64,000 nucleotides of DNA from Halobellus inordinatus (GTDB lineage: Archaea > Halobacteriota > Halobacteria > Halobacteriales > Haloferacaceae), in contig NZ_JANHAV010000001.1 in NCBI RefSeq assembly GCF_024464655.1, positions 124,001-188,000 of the forward strand, in the 5' to 3' direction. Below, piece after piece: positions 9,123-17,070 of this stretch. Position 1 is the stretch's first letter. Each line of letters starts with the position of its first letter. The position numbers and the translations under genes are program-made. Below the pieces are notes generated by a model. The model searched no databases. It was not told the DNA's origin and worked only from the letters and a program-made list of their open reading frames with translations.

Positions 9123-10346
9123 TTACTGCTCTTTCAGCGCCTCGACGCCCGCAAGCGGCTGGCCGGTCAGCGCGCGGATGTACGCGCCGCCGGCGATCGA
9201 GACGTGGTCGAAGTCGGCTTCGTCCATCCCGTACATCCCGATCGCGCGGGAGGTGTCGCCGCCGCCGACGACGGAGAAACAGTCGGTCTCGGCGATAGCT
9301 TCGAGTACGGTCACAGTGCCGACTGAGAAGCGCTCGTCCTCGAAGACGCCCAGTGCGCCCTTCACGAAGACGGCCTCGGAGTCGCGGACGACATCCGCGT
9401 ACCCCTCGGCGGTGTCGGTGCCGACGTCGAGGAACGAGACGTCTTTCTCCTCGATCTCGTCGACGTCGACCTCCGCGCGCTCGCCCTCGGCCTCGTAGGC
9501 CAGGTCGGTCGCCAGCGTGATCTGCTCGCCGCGCTCTGCGAGCATCTCCTCGACGAGTTCGTGGTTCTGCTCCCACTGGGTGTCGTAGAGATCCTGTTCG
9601 GGATCGAGATCGAAGCCGACCGGGTGGCCCGCGGCGCGGAGGAACAGCTCGCCCGCGATGCCGCCGAGCAGGAAGTCGTCGACCTTCTCGCCGAGGTTGT
9701 TCATCACGTCGATGACGTCCGTCGCCTTCGTGCCGCCGACGGCCATCGTCACCTGCCCGTCGAACTCCTTTTCGGCGATGGCGGTGTTGGCCTCGTACTC
9801 GGTCTGCATCACGCGCCCGGCGTAGGCGGGCAGGACCTGCGGGAAGCCGACGAGCGAGGCGTGCGAGCGGTGCGCCGCCGAGTACGCGTCGTTCACGTAC
9901 GCGTCGAAGTGCGGCGCGAGCGACTGGACGAACTCGGTCTCGGCTTTGACCTCGGGGTCCTCCTCAGGGAGTTCGTCGTCGCACATCCGCGTGTTCTCTA
10001 AGAGGAGAATCTCGCCGGGTTCGAGCGCCTCGATAGCGTCGATAGCATCGTCGCCGTAGGTGTCGGCGACGAAGCCGACGTCGCGGCCGACGTGCGAGGC
10101 GAGGATGTCGGCGTGGCCGGCCAGCGAAACGAAGTCGTCGCGGCCGGGTCGCCCCTGGTGCGCCAGCAGGACGACGCGGTGCCCCGCGTCCGCGAGCTCT
10201 CGCACCGTCTCGGCGTGGCGCTCGAAGCGGCGGTTGTCCTGCGGCTCGCCGTCTTCGATGGGAGAGTTCAGATCGAGGCGGACGAGCACGCGCTGGTCGG
10301 ATTCGAGGTCGTCGAGCGTTTTGAACGTGGCTGTGGGGGTGGACAT
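9123..10346 (-). CDS. pgk: Phosphoglycerate kinase
   Basis: 407 residues, normal length for the family. Visible landmarks are RVLVRLDLNSPIEDG at the N-terminus (substrate aspartate and asparagine), VLLAHQGRPGRDDF, VNDAYSAAHRSHAS, the hinge region, GGTKATDVI, and the nucleotide-site loop VGGGDTSRAIG near the C-terminus. The GGDT motif contains the catalytic glycine-rich helix start. It interconverts 1,3-bisphosphoglycerate and 3-phosphoglycerate with ADP/ATP. It lies 102 bp downstream of the type I GAPDH gene on the same strand, so the two consecutive pathway steps are clustered. Confidence 0.95.
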   Translation of the reverse strand: MSTPTATFKTLDDLESDQRVLVRLDLNSPIEDGEPQDNRRFERHAETVRELADAGHRVVLLAHQGRPGRDDFVSLAGHADILASHVGRDVGFVADTYGDDAIDAIEALEPGEILLLENTRMCDDELPEEDPEVKAETEFVQSLAPHFDAYVNDAYSAAHRSHASLVGFPQVLPAYAGRVMQTEYEANTAIAEKEFDGQVTMAVGGTKATDVIDVMNNLGEKVDDFLLGGIAGELFLRAAGHPVGFDLDPEQDLYDTQWEQNHELVEEMLAERGEQITLATDLAYEAEGERAEVDVDEIEEKDVSFLDVGTDTAEGYADVVRDSEAVFVKGALGVFEDERFSVGTVTVLEAIAETDCFSVVGGGDTSRAIGMYGMDEADFDHVSIAGGAYIRALTGQPLAGVEALKEQ

Positions 10347-10448
10347 CGCTCTCTGTCCCGTGTGCTCGGAATGGTGTTACTTAGTCGTGTTCGGATGCGA
10401 GTCCGGTGTGTGGTCTGTTACCACGACAGTAGAAAAACCGTCTGCCGA

Positions 10449-11495
10449 TCAGCCGTGCGTGACGTAGTGGGCCACGTCGAGCATCCGGTTGGAGAAGCCG
10501 TACTCGTTGTCGTACCACGTCAGGATCTTGTAGAGGCCGCCGCCGTTGACCTGGTTCGTCGACTGGAGGTCGACCGTCGAGGAAAAGGGCAGACCCTGGA
10601 TGTCCGAGGAGACGACCTCGTCGTCGGTGTACCCAAGGACGCCTGCCAGCGGCCCGGAGTCGGCGGCGTCGCGGAAGGCGTCGTTGAGTTCCTCGACGGA
10701 GGGTGTCGCCTCGAGGGAGACGACCAGTTCGGTGATCGAGCCGTTCGGGACCGGCACGCGGATCGCCATCCCGTCGAGTTTGCCTTCGAGTTGGGGCAGA
10801 ATCTCGGTCGTCGCCTGCGCCGCCCCGGTCGAGGTGGGGACGATGTTCTCGGCGGCGGCGCGGCCGCGGCGCGTCTTCGACATCGGGCCGTCGACGAGGT
10901 TCTGGCTGCCGGTGTAGGCGTGGACGGTCGTCAGGAGACCGCTCTCGATGCCGAACTCCTCGTCGAGCACTTTCGCGACGGGGCTGACGGAGTTCGTCGT
11001 ACAGGAGGCGTTCGAGACGACGTCCTCGCCGTCGTACTCGTGGTGGTTGACGCCGTACACGAGTTGCTTGACCGGCTTGTCGCCCTTCGGCGGCGCGGAG
11101 ATGATGACCTTATCCGCGCCGGCCTCTAGATGCGCGGCGGCGTCGTCTTTCGTCCGGAAGATGCCGGTACACTCCAGCGTGACGTCGACGTCGAGTTCAC
11201 CCCACGGCAGTTCGGTCGGATTCTGGACGTTGTACAGCGGGACCGACGTGTCGCCGACGACGAGCGAGTCGCCGTCGAGCGCGACGTCGTCGAGGCGGCC
11301 CATCACCGTGTCGTACTTCGCGAGATACGCCATATCCTCGAAATCCATTACGTCGTTGATGCCGACGAGTTCGACTCGCGGGTCGTCTCGGACGGCCCGG
11401 AGTACGTTGCGACCGATCCGACCGAAGCCGTTCAGCGCGACTCGAACGGCGTCGCCGTCGTCCACGTCTGCGTCCATATCCGATTGTTCACTCAT
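10449..11495 (-). CDS. gap: Type I glyceraldehyde-3-phosphate dehydrogenase
   Basis: 348 residues of the bacterial-type (class I) enzyme. An acidic 15-residue N-terminal tail precedes VRVALNGFGRIGRNVLRA. The catalytic cysteine is in NASCTTNSVSPVAKV (about Cys165), followed by TVHAYTGSQNLVDGP and the C-terminal WYDNEYGFSNRML signature. It oxidises glyceraldehyde 3-phosphate with NAD(P)+ and phosphate. Upstream of pgk, it forms a glycolytic pair with it. The sequence is unrelated in detail to the type II enzyme at 6754, so the cell has both classes. Confidence 0.95.
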   Translation of the reverse strand: MSEQSDMDADVDDGDAVRVALNGFGRIGRNVLRAVRDDPRVELVGINDVMDFEDMAYLAKYDTVMGRLDDVALDGDSLVVGDTSVPLYNVQNPTELPWGELDVDVTLECTGIFRTKDDAAAHLEAGADKVIISAPPKGDKPVKQLVYGVNHHEYDGEDVVSNASCTTNSVSPVAKVLDEEFGIESGLLTTVHAYTGSQNLVDGPMSKTRRGRAAAENIVPTSTGAAQATTEILPQLEGKLDGMAIRVPVPNGSITELVVSLEATPSVEELNDAFRDAADSGPLAGVLGYTDDEVVSSDIQGLPFSSTVDLQSTNQVNGGGLYKILTWYDNEYGFSNRMLDVAHYVTHG

Positions 11496-11860
11496 ATCCG
11501 AGTTTACTATTCCGTCCTACTTGAATCCCGGTGTCATCGAGTTTGCGGCTAAGACGGGCACCAGAACGGGTCTCGGCGTCTCGTACGACCGTTTCGTGGG
11601 TCGGTCTTACTGGCGAACAGTGGGTGGTTTCGTCGTTCGTACTCACTGCGGATCAAAAACGTTCAGAAATCTACGTCTCATTCTTCCCGGGGGCAGGTAC
11701 TGCTTTCGTCTGCCCGTGCCGCTCCCGATTCTCTCATCTGTGTCTCACTTTGCGGCGGAGCGTTTCGGGAAACCACCGCACGGCCTGCCTAGACTCTGTC
11801 GTCCGGCCGATCCCGCCGGGGGGAGAAGGCTTTTCATCGAAACCGACCTAGCAGGGGGTG
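11496..11860. promoter_or_regulatory. Divergent promoter region between type I gap and hsp20
   Basis: 365 bp without a convincing gene in any frame. Near the gap end, on the minus strand, an AT-rich gaatagtaaact lies 10-20 bp before the gap ATG. Near the hsp20 end an aaggcttttcatcga stretch lies about 25 bp before the start. A moderately AT-rich island (gatcaaaaacgttcagaaat, about 11650-11672) sits in the middle. Nothing else recognisable is present; the region probably carries regulation for both genes. Confidence 0.5.
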
Positions 11861-12223
11861 ATGAGAGACGACCGCGACGACCCGTTCGACGACTTCTTCG
11901 AGGGGATCGAACGGATGATGGACGAAATGACCGGCAACGATGCCACCGGGTTCGCTTCCGAGACCCACGTCGACATCTACGACGAGGGCGAGGAGCTTCG
12001 ACTCGTCGCCGACCTCCCGGGCGTCACGAAGGACGCCATCGAACTGAAGTGCGACGGCGAAGTGCTCACGATCTCCGCTGCCGGCGACCGTCGCGAGTAC
12101 GACGAACGCATCCGCCTGCCGACTCGCGTCGACGAACACAGCGCGAGCGCGTCGTTCAACAACGGTATCCTCCAGGTCACGCTGCAGAAGGTCGACGACT
12201 CGGCCTCGATCGACCTCGACTGA
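11861..12223 (+). CDS. Hsp20 / alpha-crystallin family small heat-shock protein
   Basis: 120 residues. The start is the ATG after an adjacent GTG. The alpha-crystallin core spans about residues 35-110, with THVDIYDEGEELRLVADLPGV and LKCDGEVLTISA strands and the FNNGILQVTLQK end, which replaces the common GVLTITLPK motif. The N-terminal 30 residues are acidic and Met-rich (GIERMMDEM). There is no clear C-terminal IXI motif (the tail is SASIDLD), so oligomer assembly may differ. Such proteins hold unfolding proteins. It converges with the RimK-like gene. Confidence 0.8.
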   Translation: MRDDRDDPFDDFFEGIERMMDEMTGNDATGFASETHVDIYDEGEELRLVADLPGVTKDAIELKCDGEVLTISAAGDRREYDERIRLPTRVDEHSASASFNNGILQVTLQKVDDSASIDLD

Positions 12224-12356
12224 GGGCGCTTTCGCCACGCCGCTGAACGCTGCTCGGCCGTACTCCCACTGGACTCTTTCGGAACCACTTACGCGAGCGA
12301 CGTGACCGCTCTGGATACTGACACCGCAGGTACGTCCTCGACTCGACCCGAACCGA

Positions 12357-13217
12357 TCACTCGCCCGCTGTCCGCCGGATCAGCGCTGCGAGTCGGTCCC
12401 AGAAGCTGTCCGCGTACTTTTCGTCGTCGATGGTCGGCCGCGCGTTCGTCTCCGAGACGACAGCCCGGCCGTCCGAGACTAGCACGTCGACGCCGAGGTA
12501 GTCGATGTCGAGTTCGGCGGCGACGTCGGCGGCGAGCGATCGGAGGTCGTCAGGAACGTCGACCGCTGTCGCCGTCGCCCCGCGGTGGACGTTGTGCTTC
12601 CAGCGCCCGGCGTCGCGCGCGTCGTCCGAAAGTTTGCGTTCGACGCCCCCGACGACGGTCCCGTCGACGACCATTATGCGGTAATCGCGCGCGTTCGGCA
12701 GGTACTCCTGCAGGAGATAGGACTGATCGCCCGTCGCGCGGTAGTCGTGGACGAGATTCAGGTAGTCGACGATGCCCAAAAGGGAGTCGAGATCGGTGGC
12801 TTTCGCGACGCCGACGCCCCGGGTCGCGGAGTTCGGCTTGACGACGATGGGAAAGTCGATGTCGGCGACGGCCGCGGCGACGTCCTCGTCGCTGACGGGA
12901 TTCGAGACGAGGCGCGTCTCCGGGACGGACACGCCAGCACGGGAGAGCGCGGCGATCACGCCCGCTTTGTTCCGCGAGGTGACGACCGCGTCCCGGTCGT
13001 TCACCCACGGAATCGCGTGGCGCCCGTCCACGACGCCGCCCTCCATCAGCCGACTGGGATACACGAACCCGACGTCGAAGTGACGGGTCGGTGGCGTCGT
13101 GAGATCGACGACCCGCTCTTTCGCCTGCAGGTGCTCGACGGCGATGTCGCGGGCGGCCAGCGGGTCGTGCATCCGCTCGAACGTCTCCGAGGACGTCGTC
13201 ACGGCGAGTCGAAGCAT
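12357..13217 (-). CDS. RimK-like ATP-grasp ligase
   Basis: 286 residues. An N-terminal pre-ATP-grasp domain (LRLAVTTSSETFERMHDPL...) leads into the ATP-grasp fold with FPIVVKPNSATRGVGVAKA (about 125-143, phosphate-binding loop), YLLQEYLPNARDYRIMVVDG (about 170-189) and the metal-binding end DVLVSDGRAVVSETNARPT. This matches the RimK/MptN/CofF/LysX group, which adds glutamate or other amino acids to carboxyl groups. It is the third gene of a minus-strand series NucS - L10e - ligase. RimK in bacteria modifies ribosomal protein S6; modification of a ribosomal target here is only an inference from position. Confidence 0.75.
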   Translation of the reverse strand: MLRLAVTTSSETFERMHDPLAARDIAVEHLQAKERVVDLTTPPTRHFDVGFVYPSRLMEGGVVDGRHAIPWVNDRDAVVTSRNKAGVIAALSRAGVSVPETRLVSNPVSDEDVAAAVADIDFPIVVKPNSATRGVGVAKATDLDSLLGIVDYLNLVHDYRATGDQSYLLQEYLPNARDYRIMVVDGTVVGGVERKLSDDARDAGRWKHNVHRGATATAVDVPDDLRSLAADVAAELDIDYLGVDVLVSDGRAVVSETNARPTIDDEKYADSFWDRLAALIRRTAGE

Positions 13218-13312
13218 CGACTACTGCGTGGAAGCGACAGCGCAAAAAGCGGCCGGTTCGCGGTGCGAAGTCGTCGCGGCGTGGCGCTCGGGTCCCAGCG
13301 TGCCCGGCGGCT

Positions 13313-13843
13313 CTAGGAGACCAGGAGCTTCTCGCCCTTCTCGACGTCGACGCGGCACGGCGGCGACATCTTGTTGTACGCGCGGCGGAGCGCGTCCTTC
13401 GCAACCTCGGCGTCCTCGGGGTTGCAGTAGATGGTGAAGACGCGCTCGTTGCGCTGGATGCGCGCGGCGGTGCCGACGGGCTTGCCGAAGGCCTGACGCA
13501 TTCCGTCTGAGACACGGTCCGCACCCGCCCCGGTCGCCTGCTTGTTCTCACGCAGGACCTGGTGGGGGAACTTCCGGAGGACCATCTTGTAGTTCTCCTG
13601 TCCGACCTCTTTGAGCATCACGCGGTTCGCCGACAGGCGCGCGGATTCGAGCGAGCCGTGGCGAATCTGACACTCCTCTTCGATGCGGAGGCTGATCTGG
13701 ATCGGGTAGTCCTCGGGACCGGTCTGGAGGTTACCCATATTGTGCTGTGCGATCTTCGAGCCGGGAATGCCCGTGATGTACTCTCGCCGCGTGTAGGACG
13801 GCTTCGACAGTTCCCGGTACATGGAGGCGGGTTTGTCGGACAT
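13313..13843 (-). CDS. rpl10e: 50S ribosomal protein L10e (uL16 family)
   Basis: 176 residues. It begins [20 protein letters not shown] and has the L16/L10e core with [32 protein letters not shown] and PHQVLREN, then [16 protein letters not shown]. The protein binds 23S rRNA near the peptidyl transferase centre and A-site tRNA. Haloarchaeal length matches. It sits between NucS (upstream) and a RimK-like ligase (downstream), all on the minus strand with gaps of about 100 bp. Confidence 0.95.
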   Translation of the reverse strand: MSDKPASMYRELSKPSYTRREYITGIPGSKIAQHNMGNLQTGPEDYPIQISLRIEEECQIRHGSLESARLSANRVMLKEVGQENYKMVLRKFPHQVLRENKQATGAGADRVSDGMRQAFGKPVGTAARIQRNERVFTIYCNPEDAEVAKDALRRAYNKMSPPCRVDVEKGEKLLVS

Positions 13844-13945
13844 AGTTACTTGTGCGGAACGACGCCCAGACGACCTAAAAGCGCTTCGAACTGTTCGCCG
13901 CCGATCCCGTGGTCACTGGGTCTGCACGCGGGGACTCCTTGGCCC

Positions 13946-14770
13946 CTATGCGCCGTCGACGGTGCCGCTCTCGCTGTCGTCGCTCTCGCTGTCGTCGCCC
14001 CCACTGCCGCCGCTCCGATTGCTATCACTCCCACTGCCGTCGCCATCTTCTCCGACCGGGTCCAGCGCGACGAACCCCAGGCCCCGCTCTTCGAGGAGTG
14101 CGGCCGCCCGGTCGGTCACGGAGGGGGCAACCAGGATGCCGCGCACGTATTCGCCGGGGAACTCCTCGTCGAGTGCGTCTACGTATCGCTGCAGTTGGCT
14201 CGCTGCTGAGGGACCGACGCGCCGCCGTTTCAACTCCACGACGACCGGCCGGTCGTCGGCGTCGGCACCGAAGACGTCCACCGGCCCCGCTGTCGTCTCG
14301 CGCTCGGTGGCGACCGGAACGAATCCCGGTTCGATCAACGCGGGATCGTCGAGAATCCGCTGTCGGAGGTCCTCTTCGCTCCCGGTCAACGTCAGATCGC
14401 TCCGATCGGTCACTTCGTACGCCGAGACCTGTTCGATCCGCTCGAAATCGACGTCGAGGCGCTCCTCGGGAGCGGAGCGTTCGCTCCGGATTCTGAGCCG
14501 GCCCTCACGGACGCTCACCCGATGAGTACAGCCCGGCGGTTGCCAGTTCACCGGCTTGCGCTTCTCGTCGGTGTGCACGAGGATCGTGCCGTCGGGCTTG
14601 CAGATAATGAGTCGATCGCCGGGGCCGAGGCTGGACGACGCTCGCCCGTCGTACTCGACGGTACATCGGCCGAACACGGTCACCAGCCGCCCGCCGCCGA
14701 ACGCCGTCTCTAAGAGTCCGAGCGCGTCGCGGTGCGTCGGGCGGTGCAGCGTCGTGACCGACATCTCCAT
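13946..14770 (-). CDS. nucS: Endonuclease NucS (EndoMS)
   Basis: 274 residues; starts at 14770 or 14764 both fit, with a TATA-like tttttatt 20-25 bp upstream. The N-terminal half-barrel contains RLVTVFGRCTVEYDGRASS, LGPGDRLIICKPDGTILVH and KPVNWQPPG, as in archaeal NucS. The RecB-like nuclease core follows with GPVDVFGADADDRPVVVELKRR, which has the catalytic D-x(n)-ExK motif, and QLQRYVDAL. NucS cuts DNA at mismatches and takes part in non-MutSL mismatch repair. The C-terminus is a disordered tail of about 35 residues rich in Gly, Ser and Asp; I see no clear PCNA-binding box there. Confidence 0.9.
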   Translation of the reverse strand: MEMSVTTLHRPTHRDALGLLETAFGGGRLVTVFGRCTVEYDGRASSSLGPGDRLIICKPDGTILVHTDEKRKPVNWQPPGCTHRVSVREGRLRIRSERSAPEERLDVDFERIEQVSAYEVTDRSDLTLTGSEEDLRQRILDDPALIEPGFVPVATERETTAGPVDVFGADADDRPVVVELKRRRVGPSAASQLQRYVDALDEEFPGEYVRGILVAPSVTDRAAALLEERGLGFVALDPVGEDGDGSGSDSNRSGGSGGDDSESDDSESGTVDGA

Positions 14771-14849
14771 CCCGTTTCGGCTCTGTGAATAAAAACCGCG
14801 CGTCCCCGCTGTCACCGACCCCGGCGCGCGCCATCTCGCGCGGTCCTGA

Positions 14850-14928
14850 TACTGTCGGACAGAAGCTCGTGAAGTATGTTGGCACCCACGGGGCGCAGAT
14901 ACTTTTCACATAGTTCTGTCCGACAGTA
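14850..14928. mobile_element. MITE-like palindromic element B1 (79 bp, TGA duplication)
   Basis: The element core runs from tactgtcggacagaa to its complement, with TGA at 14847-14849 and again at 14929-14931, giving a 3-bp direct duplication. Counting one flanking base, the inverted repeats are a perfect 16 bp. The central ggcaccc...gggcgc part is a weaker hairpin than in other copies. The minus-strand VanZ gene reads into this element and stops inside it. Further copies are at 23336, 42261 and 60024, with a remnant at 18692. Confidence 0.9.
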
Positions 14929-15373
14929 TGACCGTCCGGACGGTCGCACGCGTCGTGACGCCCGTTACTGCGCCGACGACGTTCACGACGGCGTCAGCCG
15001 TACTCCCCGCCCGCGCAGCCACCGGGATCTGCAGGACCTCAACACCAAAGCCGACAGCCGCTGCGACGCCGACCGCGACGAGTGCAGTGCGGACAGCGTT
15101 CGAGTCGGCCGAGCCGGAGTCGAACCACACCCCCACGAGCCACGCGAGGACACCGTAGGCGACGAGGTGTGCGACGGTGTAGACGTCCATCCCGACTGCC
15201 GCCGTGGTCCCGATGTCCTGCGCTGGGGCCCCGCCGGCGGCCGGGCCGAGTATCGCTGCCGGGTCGACGACCGACGCGAGCACGACGATGAGTGTCCACG
15301 CGGCAGCGACGCTCCCCGCTCTGCGTCGGGATCGAGAGGGGTGGTCGCGCCCGCGGTCGTCGGCGTCGGTCAT
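14906..15373 (-). CDS. VanZ-family membrane protein with element-derived C-terminus
   Basis: 155 residues. A basic N-terminus (RGRDHPSRSRRR) is followed by hydrophobic segments at about 20-40, 60-80, 95-115 and 125-145, with GMDVYTVAHLVAYGVLAWL and FGVEVLQIPV, the VanZ-like core motifs. VanZ-type proteins are small membrane proteins, linked in some bacteria to teicoplanin resistance; the archaeal role is unknown. The last eight codons (VILSDRTM) and the stop lie inside element B1, so the original C-terminus has been replaced. It starts 28 bp before the stop of the aldo/keto reductase gene. Confidence 0.75.
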   Translation of the reverse strand: MTDADDRGRDHPSRSRRRAGSVAAAWTLIVVLASVVDPAAILGPAAGGAPAQDIGTTAAVGMDVYTVAHLVAYGVLAWLVGVWFDSGSADSNAVRTALVAVGVAAAVGFGVEVLQIPVAARAGSTADAVVNVVGAVTGVTTRATVRTVILSDRTM

Positions 15374-15401
15374 CGATTCGGGGTGCGTCCGCGAGCAGCC
15401 A

Positions 15402-16235
15402 TCAGCGGAGTTCGCTCAGCATCCCATCGAGCATCGCCTTCCCGGATCTGAGCAGCGACGACTTGGTGAGCTCTTCGACCTCCGAGCGGGTGAGTTTGAA
15501 GTCGAAGAGTTCGAGGTTCTCGCGGAGGTGGGCTTCGCCGGAGGCTTTCGGAATCACGACGACGTCGCGGTGCTGGATGGCCCACCGGAGAACGATCTGG
15601 GCGGGCGTCTTGTCGTACGCTTCGGCGAGCCGCTGGACGTCATCGTCTCCGAGTGCAGTGCCGCGGGCGAGCGGGCTGTAACCGGTGAGGAATATCTCTT
15701 CTCGCTGGCAGTAGCCGAGCATTCGCCGCTGGGGCTTGTAAGGGTGAAACTGGACCTGATTCGTTACGATCGGCGTCTCCGCAGCCTCGCGTGCGCGCTC
15801 CAAGAAGACCTTCGGGAAGTTACTGACGCCGATGTTGTAGACGAGCCCTTGCTCGACGAGCCGATCCATCGCACGCATCGTCTCACCCACCGAGACGAGC
15901 GGATTCGGCCAGTGCAACAAAAGCAGATCGACGTAGGGCGTGTCCAGTCGTTCCAGGCTCTCTTTCGTCGATCGGATTACGCCGTCGTAGCCGGCGTTTC
16001 GCGGCGAGACCTTCGTGGTCAGAAACAGGTCCTCGCGATCGACGTCGGCGTCGGCGATCGCGCGGCCCACCTCCGTCTCGTTGTCGTACAACTGCGCGGT
16101 GTCGATGTGCCGGTAGCCCACATCAAGCGCGGTTGACACCGTCTCGTAGCACTCCTCGCCCGTGAGCTGCCACGTCCCGAGTCCCACCTTCGGGACGCGC
16201 GCGCCGTACGCCTCGACGTACTCCATCTCGACCAT
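15402..16235 (-). CDS. Aldo/keto reductase
   Basis: 277 residues, a full-length (beta/alpha)8 reductase. The catalytic tetrad is visible: Asp in HIDTAQLYDNE (Asp and Tyr), Lys in LFLTTKVSP and His in LLLLHWPNP. The NADPH pocket is represented by VVIPKASGEAHLRENLE (about 230-246). Such enzymes reduce aldehydes and ketones with NADPH; the closest characterised group is the 2,5-diketo-gluconate reductase type, but substrate cannot be told. It precedes the VanZ gene on the same strand with a 28-bp gap, possibly one transcript. Confidence 0.88.
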   Translation of the reverse strand: MVEMEYVEAYGARVPKVGLGTWQLTGEECYETVSTALDVGYRHIDTAQLYDNETEVGRAIADADVDREDLFLTTKVSPRNAGYDGVIRSTKESLERLDTPYVDLLLLHWPNPLVSVGETMRAMDRLVEQGLVYNIGVSNFPKVFLERAREAAETPIVTNQVQFHPYKPQRRMLGYCQREEIFLTGYSPLARGTALGDDDVQRLAEAYDKTPAQIVLRWAIQHRDVVVIPKASGEAHLRENLELFDFKLTRSEVEELTKSSLLRSGKAMLDGMLSELR

Positions 16236-16453
16236 ACGCCTGCTTTGACCGCCGTCGCCGAGAACGTGTCGGCTATTGTGGGGGTCGGAACCGATCGGCT
16301 CCCGATCTCATCGTGGGCTCGGAGACGGCGTCGCAACTCTGGGATCGCGGTGCCGAAAGAAGGATTTTTCAGAGAACTGCCGCAACCGAACCGGAATCAG
16401 CTGCCCGCTCGACCGCCAGCCTCCGTCCGCTACGTATGTGGTACGTCGACTTC

Positions 16454-16648
16454 TTACAGACGCTCGACGTTCTTCGCGCGCGGGCCCTTGTCGGCCTGCT
16501 CGATCTCGAACTCGAGTTCCTGACCCTCTTCGAGGTCCGGGCCGCCGATGTCTTCCATGTGGAAGAAGACGTCCTCGTCCGCGTCCTCGGTGGAAATGAA
16601 GCCGTAACCGCCTGTGTCGTTGAAGAAGTCGACAGTGCCGTTTGCCAT
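16454..16648 (-). CDS. cspA: Cold-shock domain protein (copy 1)
   Basis: 64 residues, a single cold-shock OB fold. RNP1 is TGGYGFIST and RNP2 is EDVFFHMEDI. The end is GPRAKNVERL. It starts MANGTVDFFNDTGG, nearly identical to the second copy at 52140. Such proteins bind single-stranded RNA or DNA and act as RNA chaperones. Palindromic element A2 begins 124 bp upstream of its start. Acidic substitutions are typical of a halophile. Confidence 0.93.
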   Translation of the reverse strand: MANGTVDFFNDTGGYGFISTEDADEDVFFHMEDIGGPDLEEGQELEFEIEQADKGPRAKNVERL

Positions 16649-16771
16649 TGCGACCGTACCGAATCCCCGCCGATGTATAACTGTTGTGCGACTCGTGGTA
16701 CCACGCCGTGTGACCGAGAGCCTCCAGAACTGGACTCGCGGCCGCCCGGTGTTGCTGGCTCTCGTCTCTGT

Positions 16772-16856
16772 CTATAGTAGCATTTGCACGTCTTCACGCA
16801 CCCGATTGCCCGACAGCGTGTGATCGGGTGCGCAATCAGTTGCAAAGCTACTATAG
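16772..16856. repeat. Palindromic element A2 (family A, 85 bp)
   Basis: Ends are ctatagtagcatttgca and tgcaaagctactatag, an imperfect match with one base lost on the right. The centre is a hairpin (cccgatt...atcggg type). It is inverted relative to A1. It lies in the 422-bp gap between the cold-shock gene and the unknown gene at 17071, together with element D. Confidence 0.85.
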
Positions 16857-16918
16857 TGGTCCGTCGTCCTCGCCCCCCGGACAAGTCCGGAAAAAATCGC
16901 AGCCCTCAGCACGTGTGA

Positions 16919-16998
16919 TAATGATTACTCTCGTCTCTTACCGCCGACCATCGCCACCGAGAGTGGCGCTCGGCGGTACACAGTGAGAGTAATCACTA
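16919..16998. mobile_element. MITE-like palindromic element D (80 bp, TGA duplication)
   Basis: Single copy in the window. Outer inverted repeats of 15 bp with one mismatch (ataatgattactctc and ataGtgattactctc on the opposite strand) enclose a central hairpin with taccgccga / tcggcggta arms. TGA stands at 16916-16918 and again at 16999-17001, a 3-bp duplication as in family B. Sequence differs from families A, B and C. It ends 70 bp before the unknown gene at 17071. Confidence 0.75.
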
Positions 16999-17070
16999 TG
17001 AGTCCTCGGAGCACCGACGCCCGATGTCGGGATCGATGACTGTTAAGTAGTGTCGTTTGGAGGGTACGAT

